Source of the DNA: Urophycis tenuis
Lineage: Eukaryota; Chordata; Actinopteri; Gadiformes; Phycidae
NCBI GenBank assembly: GCA_036785325.1
Contig: JAXIVH010000013.1
Location: 8,202,051 to 8,266,050, forward strand
DNA: 64,000 bases
Direction of reading: 5' to 3'
The notes below the pieces were generated by a model that worked only from the letters and a program-made list of their open reading frames with translations, had not been told where the DNA came from and made no database searches. This document shows positions 20,325-62,092 of the stretch, one piece after another; within the stretch, counting starts at the first letter, position 1; every line of letters starts with the position of its first letter. Position numbers and translations under genes: made by a program.

Positions 20325-20481
20325 ATGCCTCCGATTAACGATGTCATGAAGCTCTGTTGTGAGTTGTCAGCCAATCAGCAAATCAAAACCACAGTAAAGG
20401 GCTCAGGTAAAGGTGCTGCCGCAGCCGGGGGACTTGCCTTTGCTGGTGGGCTGGTTGGAGGTCCTCTTGGTATTGCAGTAG
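20325..20481 (+). CDS. c19orf12: c19orf12 coding exon 1
   Basis: 157 coding bases, from the ATG to GIAV plus one base. Confidence 0.92.
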
Positions 20482-21136
20482 GTATGTAGACCATTATTAA
20501 AAAACGGTTGTCCCTCATAAATGTTGCTGTATTTACATTTTATTATTCAAGGTGGAAATTTTCTTTTTATTTTCTTTTAGATGTATGCATATTTTGTATA
20601 TTGTCTATCTAAAATCTATCTATTTATATTTATATTCCAATACGGTACTGTTCAGCGCTGTTCTTCAATTCTGCACTGCCTTTTCTTTTCCCGGGGTATT
20701 GTAACGAATGCAATTTCCCTCAGGGATCATTATAGTATTTCTGTCTGTCTGTCAAAGTTCGGATTTCCTGTTGAGAGTTAAGAATGAACAAGGTTGATTG
20801 TTGTCAGTAATTAAGTTCCATATACTTTGACTGAAATATACACATTTTCATACCTTTCCGTCCATGAAAGGTGGTGCTGTTGGTGGCCTCGTGGGCTGTT
20901 GGATGACGAGTGGACAGTTCAAACCACTGCCCCAGATCATCATGGAACTGGCCCCCCAGCAGCAAGAGAGGCTTTACGGAGACATCATGGCTATCCTTGG
21001 CAACATACAGTGGACGGACCTAGCCCAGCTAACGGCGCTAGTGATGGGGAATTCTACCCTGAGGCAACAGGTTACTGCTGCCCTTCTTGGGTACATCTCC
21101 AAGGAGCTTCAAGCAGAGGTTCATTATGTAGACTAG
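20325..21136 (+). CDS. c19orf12: C19orf12-like protein (gene span, 2 exons)
   Basis: Exons 20325-20481 and 20871-21136 splice (donor g|gtatgt, acceptor gaaag) into 140 aa, the length of the human short isoform (141). The central glycine-rich hydrophobic segment, GLAFAGGLVGGPLGIAV then GGAVGGLVGCWMTSGQFKP, is the family's membrane hairpin with glycine-zipper spacing; the C-terminal part contains WTDLAQLTALVMG and KELQAEV. Human C19orf12 is a mitochondrial/ER-associated membrane protein whose mutations cause brain iron accumulation (MPAN); its biochemical role is unsettled. The ATG at 20325 is one base into the exon behind a cag, and MPPINDVMKL aligns with human MTIMVEDIMKL. It converges tail-to-tail with uqcrfs1. 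Confidence 0.95.
20709..20753 (+). mobile_element. Non-LTR retroposon 3' tail remnant
   Basis: caatttccctcagggatcat, an A/T-rich stretch and (CTGT)n, in the c19orf12 intron. This tail is very common in teleost genomes as the 3' end of LINE/Rex-type elements. Only the terminal segment is recognisable. Confidence 0.55.
20871..21136 (+). CDS. c19orf12: c19orf12 coding exon 2
   Basis: 266 bases, from the glycine-rich GGAVGGLVG to VHYVD and TAG. Confidence 0.94.
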
Positions 21137-21215
21137 ACTCTGGGAGCTTTGCAGTATCATGGTTGGAAAGACAAAAAAATGCAATCAGAGGTTTATGGTG
21201 TCTTTTTAATTTAAT

Positions 21216-21221
21216 AATAAA
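21216..21221 (+). terminator. c19orf12 polyadenylation signal
   Basis: AATAAA 80 nt after the stop, in ttaataataaattatt. Another AATAAA (about 21400) could serve as an alternative. Confidence 0.65.
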
Positions 21222-21873
21222 TTATTATTGAGTTTTAACCCTTGTGTAATAAGTTCTGCTGTGTGTATGTGTACTGTGATGGATCAAATTGATTCCAAAG
21301 TGATGTATGTGTGACCACGTTTACACGGTTACATATGCAAGGCAGCTATTACTGCATTTTGTTTACGCTGGTGGTAGGGTCACAACATGGCCTGCTAATA
21401 ATAAACCCATTTTTTAAATGTTTGTCATACAAAATAAAATTGAGAAACATTCAATAATGTGATGGATTTCCTCTGGTAATAATTCCAACAGAAACATGAA
21501 ACATTGCACATTGAAACCTGCCATCCCCATTTGCAATTCCTAGAATTTCCGTCCTATTGGTCCATTCCAGTATAGTAGTGTGGTGTATTACACTGTTACA
21601 CCTATATATGAATATACACCTTTAGGTCCTAGATTGGTTTTCGTTGAGGAATTGGATCATTAGTGATTTCCCAGCATTTATGCTTACCATTGACTTGGCT
21701 ATTATGGCGTAAACCCATCTATACATTTGAAATGAATATAAATATACCTTGCTGTCTACTTTATGCAAACAACCAGTATTTGAGGTATTCTGTATTCTTG
21801 AGATCATATTGTTTGACATCGGTGATAAAAAATAAGACACAGCAACTGAACCTTGTGGTAGCGTAAATATACT

Positions 21874-21879
21874 TTTATT
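21874..21879 (-). terminator. uqcrfs1 polyadenylation signal
   Basis: tttatt on the plus strand, AATAAA on the minus, about 90 nt past the uqcrfs1 stop. Confidence 0.7.
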
Positions 21880-21968
21880 AAGGTATATTGTCTACTTATC
21901 CCACATCAGCTTCCAAGACAGACTCATTTATATACACAGATTAGGAATGAAGTAGTTAAGGTGCCCAT

Positions 21969-22579
21969 CTAACCAACAACAATGGTGTCTTCGTCGGCAA
22001 ACTCATAAAATGGCACCTCCAGGTTAAGAGGGGCAGGTCCCTTCCTAATTCTTCCAGATGCATCATAGTGAGAGCCGTGGCAAGGACAGTAGTAGCCTCC
22101 ATAGTCTCCTGCGTTGGCAATGGGCACACACCCCAGATGGGTGCACACACCAAGGACAATGACCCATTTGGGGTTTTGCACACGATCCTTGTCGTGCTGA
22201 GGGTCACGCAGCTCTCCCATATTCACAGCCTCTTCTGCAGCAATCTCCTTCTGTGTGCGGTGGCGTACAAACAGGGGCTTGCCTCTCCACTTGAAGGTCA
22301 TATTCTTCCCCTCTGGAATATCAGACAGCTTGACCTCAATTTTGGACAAAGCCAAGACATCCGCGGATGCACTCATTGAAGAAACAAACTGGCTGACGAC
22401 CGTTTTGGCAGCGTAGAGGGTCACCACAGTGGTTGCCCCGGTGACTAGGTAGGAGAACGTCTTCCTTGATTCGCTACTGTCCTGAGAGGACTTGCTTGGG
22501 TCTTGGACTTCAGGGCGTCGGTAGTCTGAGAAGTCAGGAACCTTGAGGTCTGTGTGGGCAAGGCGGATTCCAGTAGCGC
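21969..22579 (-). CDS. uqcrfs1: uqcrfs1 exon 2 (membrane helix and Rieske domain)
   Basis: 611 bp, acceptor tttgcag, ending ...DEDTIVVG and TAG. Confidence 0.97.
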
Positions 22580-23057
22580 CTGCAAATTGGAAATAAAAAT
22601 ACAATTGTAAAGATAGATAGAAATGCATCTCGAACAAGCTGATTAATGTAGTTAACGCGGTTGATTCGGTAGGCCTAAAATACGTTCCGCAACCTGACAT
22701 AAAACATTATTTAAAAACATAGACAACGACCACTTGGTATGAAAGATAAAGCAGGATACTCGTTTTAGGCATTCAATTTAAGTATAAACTACGCAATTTC
22801 TGGGACATAACACTCCACACTATCAGGTTACATAAGCACAACACAATGTATTGTATAACTAAAACAATAATATACGTGTATTACGAAACCCAGCACAGGA
22901 TACACCGGTGTAGTTAGCTTGCGGCGACCTTACCATTAGCATTAGCAGCGGGGACGAAATCCTTTATGAGTCGGGAGAACACCGAACCATTAACTGTGTG
23001 TTTGGTAGATTGCAGGCACGATGTAATTGCGCCGCGACGAGCAGCGATTGACATCAT
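21969..23057 (-). CDS. uqcrfs1: Rieske iron-sulfur protein of complex III (gene span, 2 exons)
   Basis: Exons 23057-22934 and 22579-21969 give 244 aa. The product is the ubiquinol-cytochrome c reductase subunit of the inner mitochondrial membrane that passes electrons from ubiquinol to cytochrome c1. An amphipathic presequence (MMSIAARRGAITSC...) is followed by HTDLKVPDFSDYRRPE, a membrane helix (SYLVTGATTVVTLYAAKTVV), the hinge SMSASADVLAL, and the [2Fe-2S] site: CTHLGC at about 187-192 and CPCHGSH at about 206-212. These hold the two Cys and two His ligands and the disulfide pair. The core is intact, but the presequence before HTD is about 50 residues against roughly 80 in human (274 aa total). 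The double ATG at 23057/23054 was taken as the start; the frame is open upstream without a nearby ATG. Confidence 0.95.
22580..22933. other. uqcrfs1 intron
   Basis: 354 bp, AT-rich; nothing else recognised. Confidence 0.85.
22934..23057 (-). CDS. uqcrfs1: uqcrfs1 exon 1 (presequence)
   Basis: 41 codons plus one base, donor g|gtaagg. Arg-rich, few acidic residues: a mitochondrial targeting sequence. Confidence 0.87.
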
Positions 23058-23472
23058 TTTGACCAAAGTGAATATCGGGTTTAACCGAGGACACAGCGAC
23101 CTTACTAGCGCTTGCTACCAGCGTCTCCCAGAAGTGGATGATGTGTGACTCTGTGTAAGGTCCTACTGGAAACATGATGCTCGTTCCAGGTTCCATAACA
23201 TGCCCGAAATAACTACATAAGCGAGAGCTCAACATTGCCCCTCAAAATATTTTCTGTTAAATGGCGACAGAAATTTGTATAGAATTATGATAGTATACAT
23301 TATTAGTTGGACCGCAGGTAATCATATAAATCATATCCTTGCGAGTAACCCACAATCAGATACAGGCAGATATAGGCCAATCGGGGTCCTCGGGATGTAA
23401 ACAATGAAGGAAGTGCTTTACGCAAAGCTAGCCGTGAAATACAAAATGTTAACATGACAGAGGAAATACAAA
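23058..23472. promoter_or_regulatory. Divergent uqcrfs1 / rxylt1 promoter
   Basis: 415 bp between the two ATGs, genes head to head, so the region carries both 5' UTRs and a shared promoter. No TATA box is evident. It also marks the junction between the 19q12-like and 12q14-like gene blocks. Confidence 0.65.
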
Positions 23473-23620
23473 ATGAAAATACCCAAACGAAAATTGTTGC
23501 TTTTGATAGTTTTTGCTTATGTGGCATTTTCGCTCTATGCTGCATACAGTGTCTTCTTCAGTACCAAAATAATTTCCCGTGTCCACAGGGTGGTGAAGAA
23601 AAATACTGTGGGGCCTCCAG
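23473..23620 (+). CDS. rxylt1: rxylt1 exon 1 (signal anchor)
   Basis: 49 codons plus one base from the ATG, donor g|gtaact. Encodes the basic N-terminus and membrane anchor. Confidence 0.92.
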
Positions 23621-25687
23621 GTAACTAACCGCTAACAAATCGTATCAAAAATGGTATTCGATGTAAACCTGTATTTGTTTTTGGGTGTAGGCATACTATC
23701 TAATGCGTAGAATCATCTGTACAGGCGGTGCAGTCGCGCCATTTATTGAAGACGATGAATGGAACCCATGGGAAGATGAAGAGGTGGAGTACAATTCTGC
23801 TCTCAATAAGAAGAGAGAGGCTTTCCAAAAGCATTTGGCACAAATCAACAAGAATAAGCCCAAACGATACAAGGTCCAAATATGGGGGAAAGCCGCCATA
23901 GGTGGGTAAATCAATACATATCAATGACATTTTTATGTTTATGGAAATTACTTTAATCTTGCCAATATATCTTTATAATGTAAACCGCATGTGTTGCTAT
24001 ACATGCCTCACTTTTGTGTAATCTTATTTGATTCTTCATTTTTTCATATTAACTTCCATGCACCAACTTTAAAGGCAAATACTTTATCTTCCTCTTTTTT
24101 CCTCAGGACTTTACCTGTGGGAACATATACTAGATGGGCCACTGCATCCTACAGACAAAGTAGCCCAATGGAGGGAGGGGGAACTTCAGTCGGCGAAAAT
24201 AGACTTCAGGTGTTTTTTTCTCATGATGTGCATAAACCGCAATCCTTCAGTCCACACTTGTCACAGTGCACTATATCACTCAGATACCTATTGATAATAA
24301 ATTGACCACTACAATTGCATGGTCTAACTTCTGCTCCTTCCCTTAGTTTTTACACGGGTCCTGCGGTGGTCCAGGGACATGTTCCTCTTGACATGAACAG
24401 CCTCGTTCTGGTTCTGAATGGCCGTGAGCAGCAGAAAATCTCCTACTCCACACGGTGGCTGGAACATGTTCATGCTCTGGTGCAGGCCCGCACTGTCTCT
24501 CATGTGGCTGTAGTACTGTTGGGTAATGAGCAATGTGCCAATGAATGGATCAGCCCATACCTCAAGAGGAACGGGGGCTTTGTGGAGTTGCTGTTTGTGG
24601 TGTATGACAGCCCCTGGGTGAATAACATTGATGTCTTCCAGTGGCCACTCGGGGTTGCCACGTATGTTTGCTTTATTATTACCATTTGCAATAAGCCCTC
24701 AACACATCGCTTCTAGCTTCACTGATTTGTCACTCAATACAATTGTGTCAAACTCTGATTGTGTCTCAACAGATATAGACAGTTCCCCATCATCAAACCC
24801 AGTTTGCAGATGGTCACCTCTATAAGACCATACCTCTGCAACTTCCAGGGCACCGTTTACAAAAACTCCTCGAGAGAAATTCTCATGCAGGTTCTGAAAA
24901 AAGCTGGTTTTGAGAAAGACTGTATCACCACTGCAAGGGACAAGTAAGTAGTTGCTCAAAAAGAGGGCACATGTCATCATGTGATGATATGCCACCTTGT
25001 GATGATATGTGACCTCCACTGGTTAAAAAAGCACTACAATGAATATCTATAAGAATGGCTGCATTAACATTGGATGTTGTTTGATGTTAACATCGTTGAT
25101 GTTCACATTATGTACTCATTGGCTATCCAATGGCATATGTTTTGAACATTTTTCAACAGACAGACAGACATAGACAGACAGACATACTTTATTGATCCCT
25201 GAGGGAAATTGTCTAAATTGTCTACAGTGGCTGCTTCGGGCAGTTTATTATATCAGTCCTGTGTGTGTGTCAACCTGTCCTTAGGTGGCTTCCTCAGGAG
25301 TCGGTGGACAGTCTGGGTCGCTACCAGACGGCTCTGTCCCAGAGCGACCTGACACTCTGCCCGGTCGGGGTCAACACCGAGTGCTACCGCATCTACGAGG
25401 CGTGCGCTTATGGCTCCGTCCCCGTCGTGGAAGACGTCCAGACCCCGGGTGCCTGCGTCACGGGGCCCAGCTCGCCGCTGCGTCTGCTTAAAGCCGCGGG
25501 GGCACCCTTCATCTTCCTCAGGGACTGGAAGGAACTGCCGGCCATCTTGGAGAAGGAGAGGCGGATGGGTCAGGATCAGAGGATGGAGCGGAGGAAAAGG
25601 TTGATAGAATGGTACACTGGCTTTCGGCAACAGATGAAAGACAGATTCACGGAAGTCATAGAGGAGACCTTCTTTAAAAGTGTCTAA
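23473..25687 (+). CDS. rxylt1: Ribitol-5-phosphate xylosyltransferase 1 / TMEM5 (gene span, 6 exons)
   Basis: Six exons (23473-23620, 23725-23901, 24107-24209, 24347-24661, 24773-24943, 25285-25687), all GT-AG and in phase, give 438 aa (human 443). RXYLT1 is a Golgi type II membrane enzyme that adds xylose from UDP-xylose to ribitol-5-phosphate on the alpha-dystroglycan O-mannosyl glycan, priming the matriglycan that binds laminin. Visible: a short cytosolic tail (MKIPKRK), a membrane anchor at about residues 8-29, a stem with DEWNPWEDEE, then KVQIWGKAAIGLYLWEHIL, FYTGPAVVQG, VVLLGNEQCANEWI, FVELLFVVYDSPW, DVFQWPLGVATYR, and the exostosin-like C-terminal block SDLTLCPVGVNTECYRIYE...YGSVPVVED. 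No disabling change was found. It is divergent from uqcrfs1 and followed by srgap1, as in human 12q14. Confidence 0.96.
23725..23901 (+). CDS. rxylt1: rxylt1 exon 2
   Basis: 177 bp, acceptor tgtacag, donor g|gtgggt; DDEWNPWEDEE to VQIWGKAAI. Confidence 0.94.
   Translation, partial: AVQSRHLLKTMNGTHGKMKRWSTILLSIRRERLSKSIWHKSTRISPNDTRSKYGGKPP
24107..24209 (+). CDS. rxylt1: rxylt1 exon 3
   Basis: 103 bp, acceptor cctcag, donor ag|gtgttt; LYLWEHILDGPLHPTD to AKIDF. Confidence 0.93.
24347..24661 (+). CDS. rxylt1: rxylt1 exon 4
   Basis: 315 bp, acceptor cccttag, donor ac|gtatgt; FYTGPAVVQG to WPLGVA. Confidence 0.95.
24773..24943 (+). CDS. rxylt1: rxylt1 exon 5
   Basis: 171 bp, acceptor tcaacag, donor aa|gtaagt; YRQFPIIKPSLQM to TTARD. 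Confidence 0.93.
24944..25284. other. rxylt1 intron 5 with retroposon remnant
   Basis: 341 bp. Holds a (GACA)n plus actttattgatccctgaggg segment at 25157-25213, the minus-orientation counterpart of the tail at 20709-20753. Confidence 0.7.
25157..25213 (-). mobile_element. Non-LTR retroposon 3' tail remnant
   Basis: The reverse complement reads aatttccctcagggatcaat, aaagtat and (GTCT)n, the same tail as in the c19orf12 intron. Family inferred (Rex/LINE type). Confidence 0.55.
25285..25687 (+). CDS. rxylt1: rxylt1 exon 6 (terminal)
   Basis: 403 bp, acceptor tccttag; WLPQESVDSLGRYQTAL to EETFFKSV and TAA. Confidence 0.96.
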
Positions 25688-26754
25688 ACAACCAGTGTCA
25701 AAAACCTACAATCGGTAACGTTTGCCCCAGCCACGGTTCTGAGCATTTCTGAGCATGTCTGCTGACACTGCGCAGCCACAATGCCCCTTCTCCCTCCACT
25801 GTTTGACACACGTTTTGTATTTTTAAGGAAGATTCTGTGACTTGTCTTGGCACAGTCTTCATCTTAATATACAAATAGTTGTAACATGCATTGTTGCTGT
25901 TAACAGAGTAACAGTGGCAGATTGTAACCGACTTCAAGAGAACTGGTGCTTTTCAGACCCACCTCTTATCATCTGAAGACATCCTTTTATGGAGGATCTG
26001 TTCACGTCCTTCTAATCAGGCTTTTTAAATATTCAAGTGAAAAGTGTTTACTGTTGCATCCCCTGTTTGTTTAAGTTACACAGAAAAAAAACAATTATTG
26101 TTGTTGTTTAGATGTGAAGAACTCAGTTGGTGACCGGGAGACTGTCAACGCATCTATTACAGATTGTAGGTTTAAACATCATGCAAGTCTTTCATATGAG
26201 GGTTGTCATATGCCAGATTGACTTGATGCCTGTGTTGACAAATAGGCTAATGTATTTTGGTGTTGCGGTCATTTTGGTGTAATAATACTGTGATGGTGAC
26301 AATATATTTAACAATATATTTATGATTGATGGATACTGTTTTGATTGGTCAAAAGTCGGCAAGTTGGCGGCATTAAAAAAAGAATATGCTTCACAAGCCT
26401 AATATGATGGTATTAATATTTAAATTATTACAATGAGGGCGGTATCAAGGAAGGGGATTATATATTGCCTTTAAATGTTGTCATGCTTGTATACCTTTAA
26501 TATACTTTTATATGTATGTTTCTATTATTGATAATTGATACAGTGATTTTAGGTACACTACTCTTTTAGAAAAAAAAATCTGCAGGTCTAGAATGAATTT
26601 ATATGAATGAGCCAGAGTATTTTGCTTTGTGTAACAGCCTGAATATTTATTTTGTTTCTTTGTTGTTGCCATATTGCTTTTCATAAAAAAAAACCTAACG
26701 TTTGTTTGCTATGGTTATTTTCTATGTTGTAGTGCATGGAAAGCGTGCAATAAA
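25688..26754 (+). other. rxylt1 3' UTR
   Basis: AT-rich 1.07 kb after the stop, ending at AATAAA 26749-26754. No other feature was seen. Confidence 0.55.
26749..26754 (+). terminator. rxylt1 polyadenylation signal
   Basis: AATAAA in gtgcaataaaaatattgttg, followed by a GT-rich downstream element (ttgttgttgg). Confidence 0.65.
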
Positions 26755-26987
26755 AATATTGTTGTTGGCCGGCGTGTCCATTTTCATCCTGCAGATGTCG
26801 TTGTAGGTTATCGTGCGTTGAAAGAGCTTCAGGTTCTGTAGTGCACTTTAATAACGGCTTGTTCAAATGGCTTTTCAACGGTCCTGTTAACTATGACATT
26901 GCCATGATATCTCCCAAACGACACATGTAGAACCATGTGCCAGATGATCAAACTTAAAACATTGCCAGACCATAGACTGTAGGGCCT

Positions 26988-27019
<32 letters not shown>

Positions 27020-27700
27020 GTCATTTGGGAATGACTCTGCCAATCCATGTATGTCCACTATGTGCGCTACAGTCTCACCAATCCCCGTTTCCCCCCGCGA
27101 GTCTCCAGCAGCTGTGGTGCAGTTGACCTGCCCCGTGCCTGCCTGGAAACGTCGAGGGAGGGAGAGGGCGCACTGGTGGTGGAAGACCTAGGTACTGGGA
27201 GCGCCAACAGGAACTTCACTCCGTTCGAGTAATGGACGCCAGTTGTTTTTTTTTATTAGGTAGAACCTTGCGTAAAACTAGAACCGCGGAGAGTCTGCGG
27301 TAAAGACTTTCAAACTTAGTAAGTTTTTTTGTTGTTGTAGCCAGCCTTTGCGCCGACTCACAGCCGCCGACCAGATCGCAGCGGCGGAGCCAATAGTTCA
27401 GTGAATTCATTGGTCGGATCAGAATTCCGCAGCGGCGGAATTGAGTTCGTCTTCAGCCTCGAGTCCCTGGGAAGAAGAACAATGAATCTCTGATTTTTAC
27501 TGAGCCGAGGGCAAAGTTTGCTCCCGTGCTTATTGTCAATTCATTTCTCTCTCTATTTTTTTTTTTTTAGTTTAACGAGGCATCCCGTGTGTGTGTGTGT
27601 GTGTGTGTGTCGGATGCTACAGGCGTGAGACTGGACACAATTCAGTTTGTTGACAAATAGTTTAGAATAACTTTACTGCTCTGAGCAGAAAATCCTGAAA
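26755..27700 (+). promoter_or_regulatory. srgap1 upstream region, promoter and 5' UTR
   Basis: Holds (GT)n at 26989-27018 and 27588-27611. A GC-rich promoter-like segment at about 27290-27480 has CCAAT at 27390-27394 and its inverse ATTGG at 27409-27413. The 12-mer CGCAGCGGCGGA occurs at 27377-27388 and again at 27428-27439; the second copy lies in an inverted repeat (AATTCCGC 27423-27430, GCGGAATT 27435-27442). No TATA box was seen. Confidence 0.5.
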
Positions 27701-59175
<31,475 letters not shown>

Positions 59176-60001
59176 GTGAGACCGCTTGTTTTGTTTCTGG
59201 GGCTCGCTCTCTGGGCCCCCGGGGTCACTCTTGTCCATTATAACATTTCACAGATCGATGTGTCCGCCGCGCACCTGATGACTATCTGGCCAGGACAATG
59301 TCAGAAAATGTATTGATGGAGATCTCAAAGTCAGGCCGAAACGCTCGGTCTTGGCAGTGCTGGCAGCAGGGGTGTCGTCTGAATCCCCGCTCCCCTGGGG
59401 CTGCTCTGTGTTGCCTGGACTTCCTGCGCCTTTTAAAACGCCGTTAGTGGGCAGCGTAATGCGAGTGGCCTGGCTGGGCCGTGTTGAGTGCACGTCAAAC
59501 GGTCACCTGTTGGACTGTGTAGCCACGGGACAGAGGGGCGAGGGGAATAGACGTATATAGACGCAAAGAAATAAAGGGAATTCGATGGACTGAAATTGTG
59601 TGTTGTGTTAAGATTTCATGAGACATCGTTTTCTGTGGCTTAATCCACACATGATAACCCTTTGTGACATCATTTGATCACTTCAGTTGATCACTTTAAC
59701 ACCTTGTCTGGTTAAATTACATTTTAGAAACACAAGAGAATAAAAAAAAACGTGACAATCTTCCATCAACAGGTGGCATCGACACATGCTGTTAATGCCA
59801 TTTCGATTTGGTGCCACGATGGTCAAATTGAGCATCAGTTGTCTCCCGGTCCTTTTCCCTACATCCTTGTCTTCTCCCCTAAGCCAACCTGCCTCTCCAG
59901 CGAGGAGGGTATATAATTCAGCGTCGAGTCGTGACACAATTTTCTCAAGCCGTGTCGCAATCCCATGCAATCCGAGGAGGAACTCGCCTCCTGGTCCCTC
60001 A

Positions 60002-60033
<32 letters not shown>

Positions 60034-61294
60034 CCCCCCCCCCCCTCCCCCCCGGCAGCCCGTAACCCCTGCGCCGTCCGGAGGAGTCAGTGTGCCCCCG
60101 TGACCGAAAGGCCCACGCCGCCACCGCTGCCGCCGCCACCACGGTCCCCCTCGCCGCAAAGACGACAACTCCCAAACAGATGATGTGCTCTGCTACGCAC
60201 CGCAGGCACCAAATTACAAAGCAGCCCCGCTGCAGAGGGACGGCTCTGCGTCCACTTAGGAGAAGGGCTATGTTTAACTTCTCATCCATCCACTCCTCAG
60301 CCCCCCCCCCCCCCCGCGTCTTTGTTTCATTCCTAGTCTTTCTTTTTGATCTAATCTGTCTTTTTTTTTTCTCCTCGTTTCTTCCTTATGTGTCGGGTGG
60401 TTGTTTTTTTTCTCAAAATGTTCATCCTACTTCTTTTCCTTCTTAAAGAGTCGTCTGCTCGTGTCGCTTCCCACAGTCCCGCGTTCCTCCCCGCTGATTA
60501 CTGTCCCCTGGAGAGTCGGTGGTTTTGATTTTAGACTATATGGTGGAGAAATGGTCTCCATTACCCATGGGGTACCCACCCCTCCTTACACAGGCACACG
60601 CACACGCACGCACGCACACACGCACGCACGCACACACGCACGCACGCACACACACACAGACACACACACACACACGCACACACACAAACACACACACAGG
60701 AAGTCACAGCGGCCCCTGCCCTTTGATAGTGGCTGAAGGGTCCGCGCTGCGCTAATGAGGCCAGATGTCAAACAGACAGCGCTCTTTCCAGATGTTTGCC
60801 TCCTATGACACCAAAGCCAGTGCTTATTGATGATCATAATTACAGCCCGCTCCTCCGTCTCTCATGTGTTCCCCCCCCCCGCGGTGTAGAGTTTTCCTCA
60901 TGTGTGCGCACATGTCCCCGTGCACCGCACATTCCGGCCGCCCGAGTCCCGCCCGAGTCCATCCAGCCCCGCCCCCCCTTCCCCCCCCCCCGGGGCAGCG
61001 CTATCGTGACATCTCGGTGACATCCTGCTACAATCACACAATGCCCTCAACGCTGCCCTTTTAAAAGTTTGTACAGTCTACCCGCCCCACCCCCCCCAAC
61101 CCCGTATCTAGGTGACGTTTTGTAGACGCACACATTAGCGCGGTGGGGGGTCCCGGGTTCCCAACGGCTCCCCGAGACAACCCCTCTCCCTGTAATTACA
61201 GCACCGGCACAGCGCTCTTTGATCTGCACAAAGGCCGCTGTAACGAGAGAAAACACGACAGCGTCTCCTAATGTTACTTGACTTGAGCTCACTG

Positions 61295-61332
<38 letters not shown>

Positions 61333-62048
61333 GTGTGTGTGTGTGTGTGTGTGTGGAGGGGGGCTACGCTGTTGTCATGCTTCCAGAGGAATCACACGCA
61401 AGAATGCCGTGTCGACTCCCCTGGATATTGTTCTGACCTCGGCCTGTGTGGTTGGTTGGAACCGTAGGCTGCGTGGTGGTGAGGACAGAGTGGGGCCTAC
61501 CTGTCGTCTCCTACCTCACTCTGTTGAAACCTTTGCATCATTAAAGATGTTGACATGTTGGGGTTGTTGTCCTTTACCATGTGTGTGCACCGTGTGTACG
61601 TTTTCAGTGGTTTGGCTGTTGCGTGTGTGTGTGTTCTTGTTAACGTCTTTAGTATTTTTAGTTTAGTTTTGCTGAATCCAAAATTCTTTTTTTTCCTCCT
61701 CTGTGGTTGGAAAAGGTCTTATCACATGGATTTAGTTTATATTATTTATACCGGCCAGATTTTTGTTTTATTTATGGCTTTCTGCAGCTCCAGCTCCATG
61801 GTTGCTTCCCCAAGGCTTCACAGAGTCTTGACTTCCCTGTTGGAGAGAGCAGCACACACCTCCTGGTGTTGTAGGTTCCCATTGGTCCGAAATGCCACAG
61901 GACCCTTGAGAGGAGGCGGGCTGTAGCAAAGTCAAGATTGTCGTGATTGGTCAGAAGGGGAACCGCAATGTGTTGCTGTTATGGTCGAGTCTTTCAAGAG
62001 CTTGCTGGGCGAGTGCTCGTGTTGTACACGCAGTGGTGCGTGTGTGTG

Positions 62049-62092
<44 letters not shown>

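Larger units (their letters stand above)
21137..21968. other. Convergent spacer, c19orf12 and uqcrfs1 3' ends
   Basis: Holds the c19orf12 3' UTR with AATAAA at 21216-21221 and, on the minus strand, the uqcrfs1 3' UTR with AATAAA at 21874-21879. The 650 bp between is AT-rich with no gene seen. Confidence 0.65.

Noticed and set aside
21969..22700. 243-aa continuous frame through the uqcrfs1 intron side
   Set aside because: The extra N-terminal part upstream of 22579 is intronic; a tttgcag acceptor and a presequence exon with matching phase exist.
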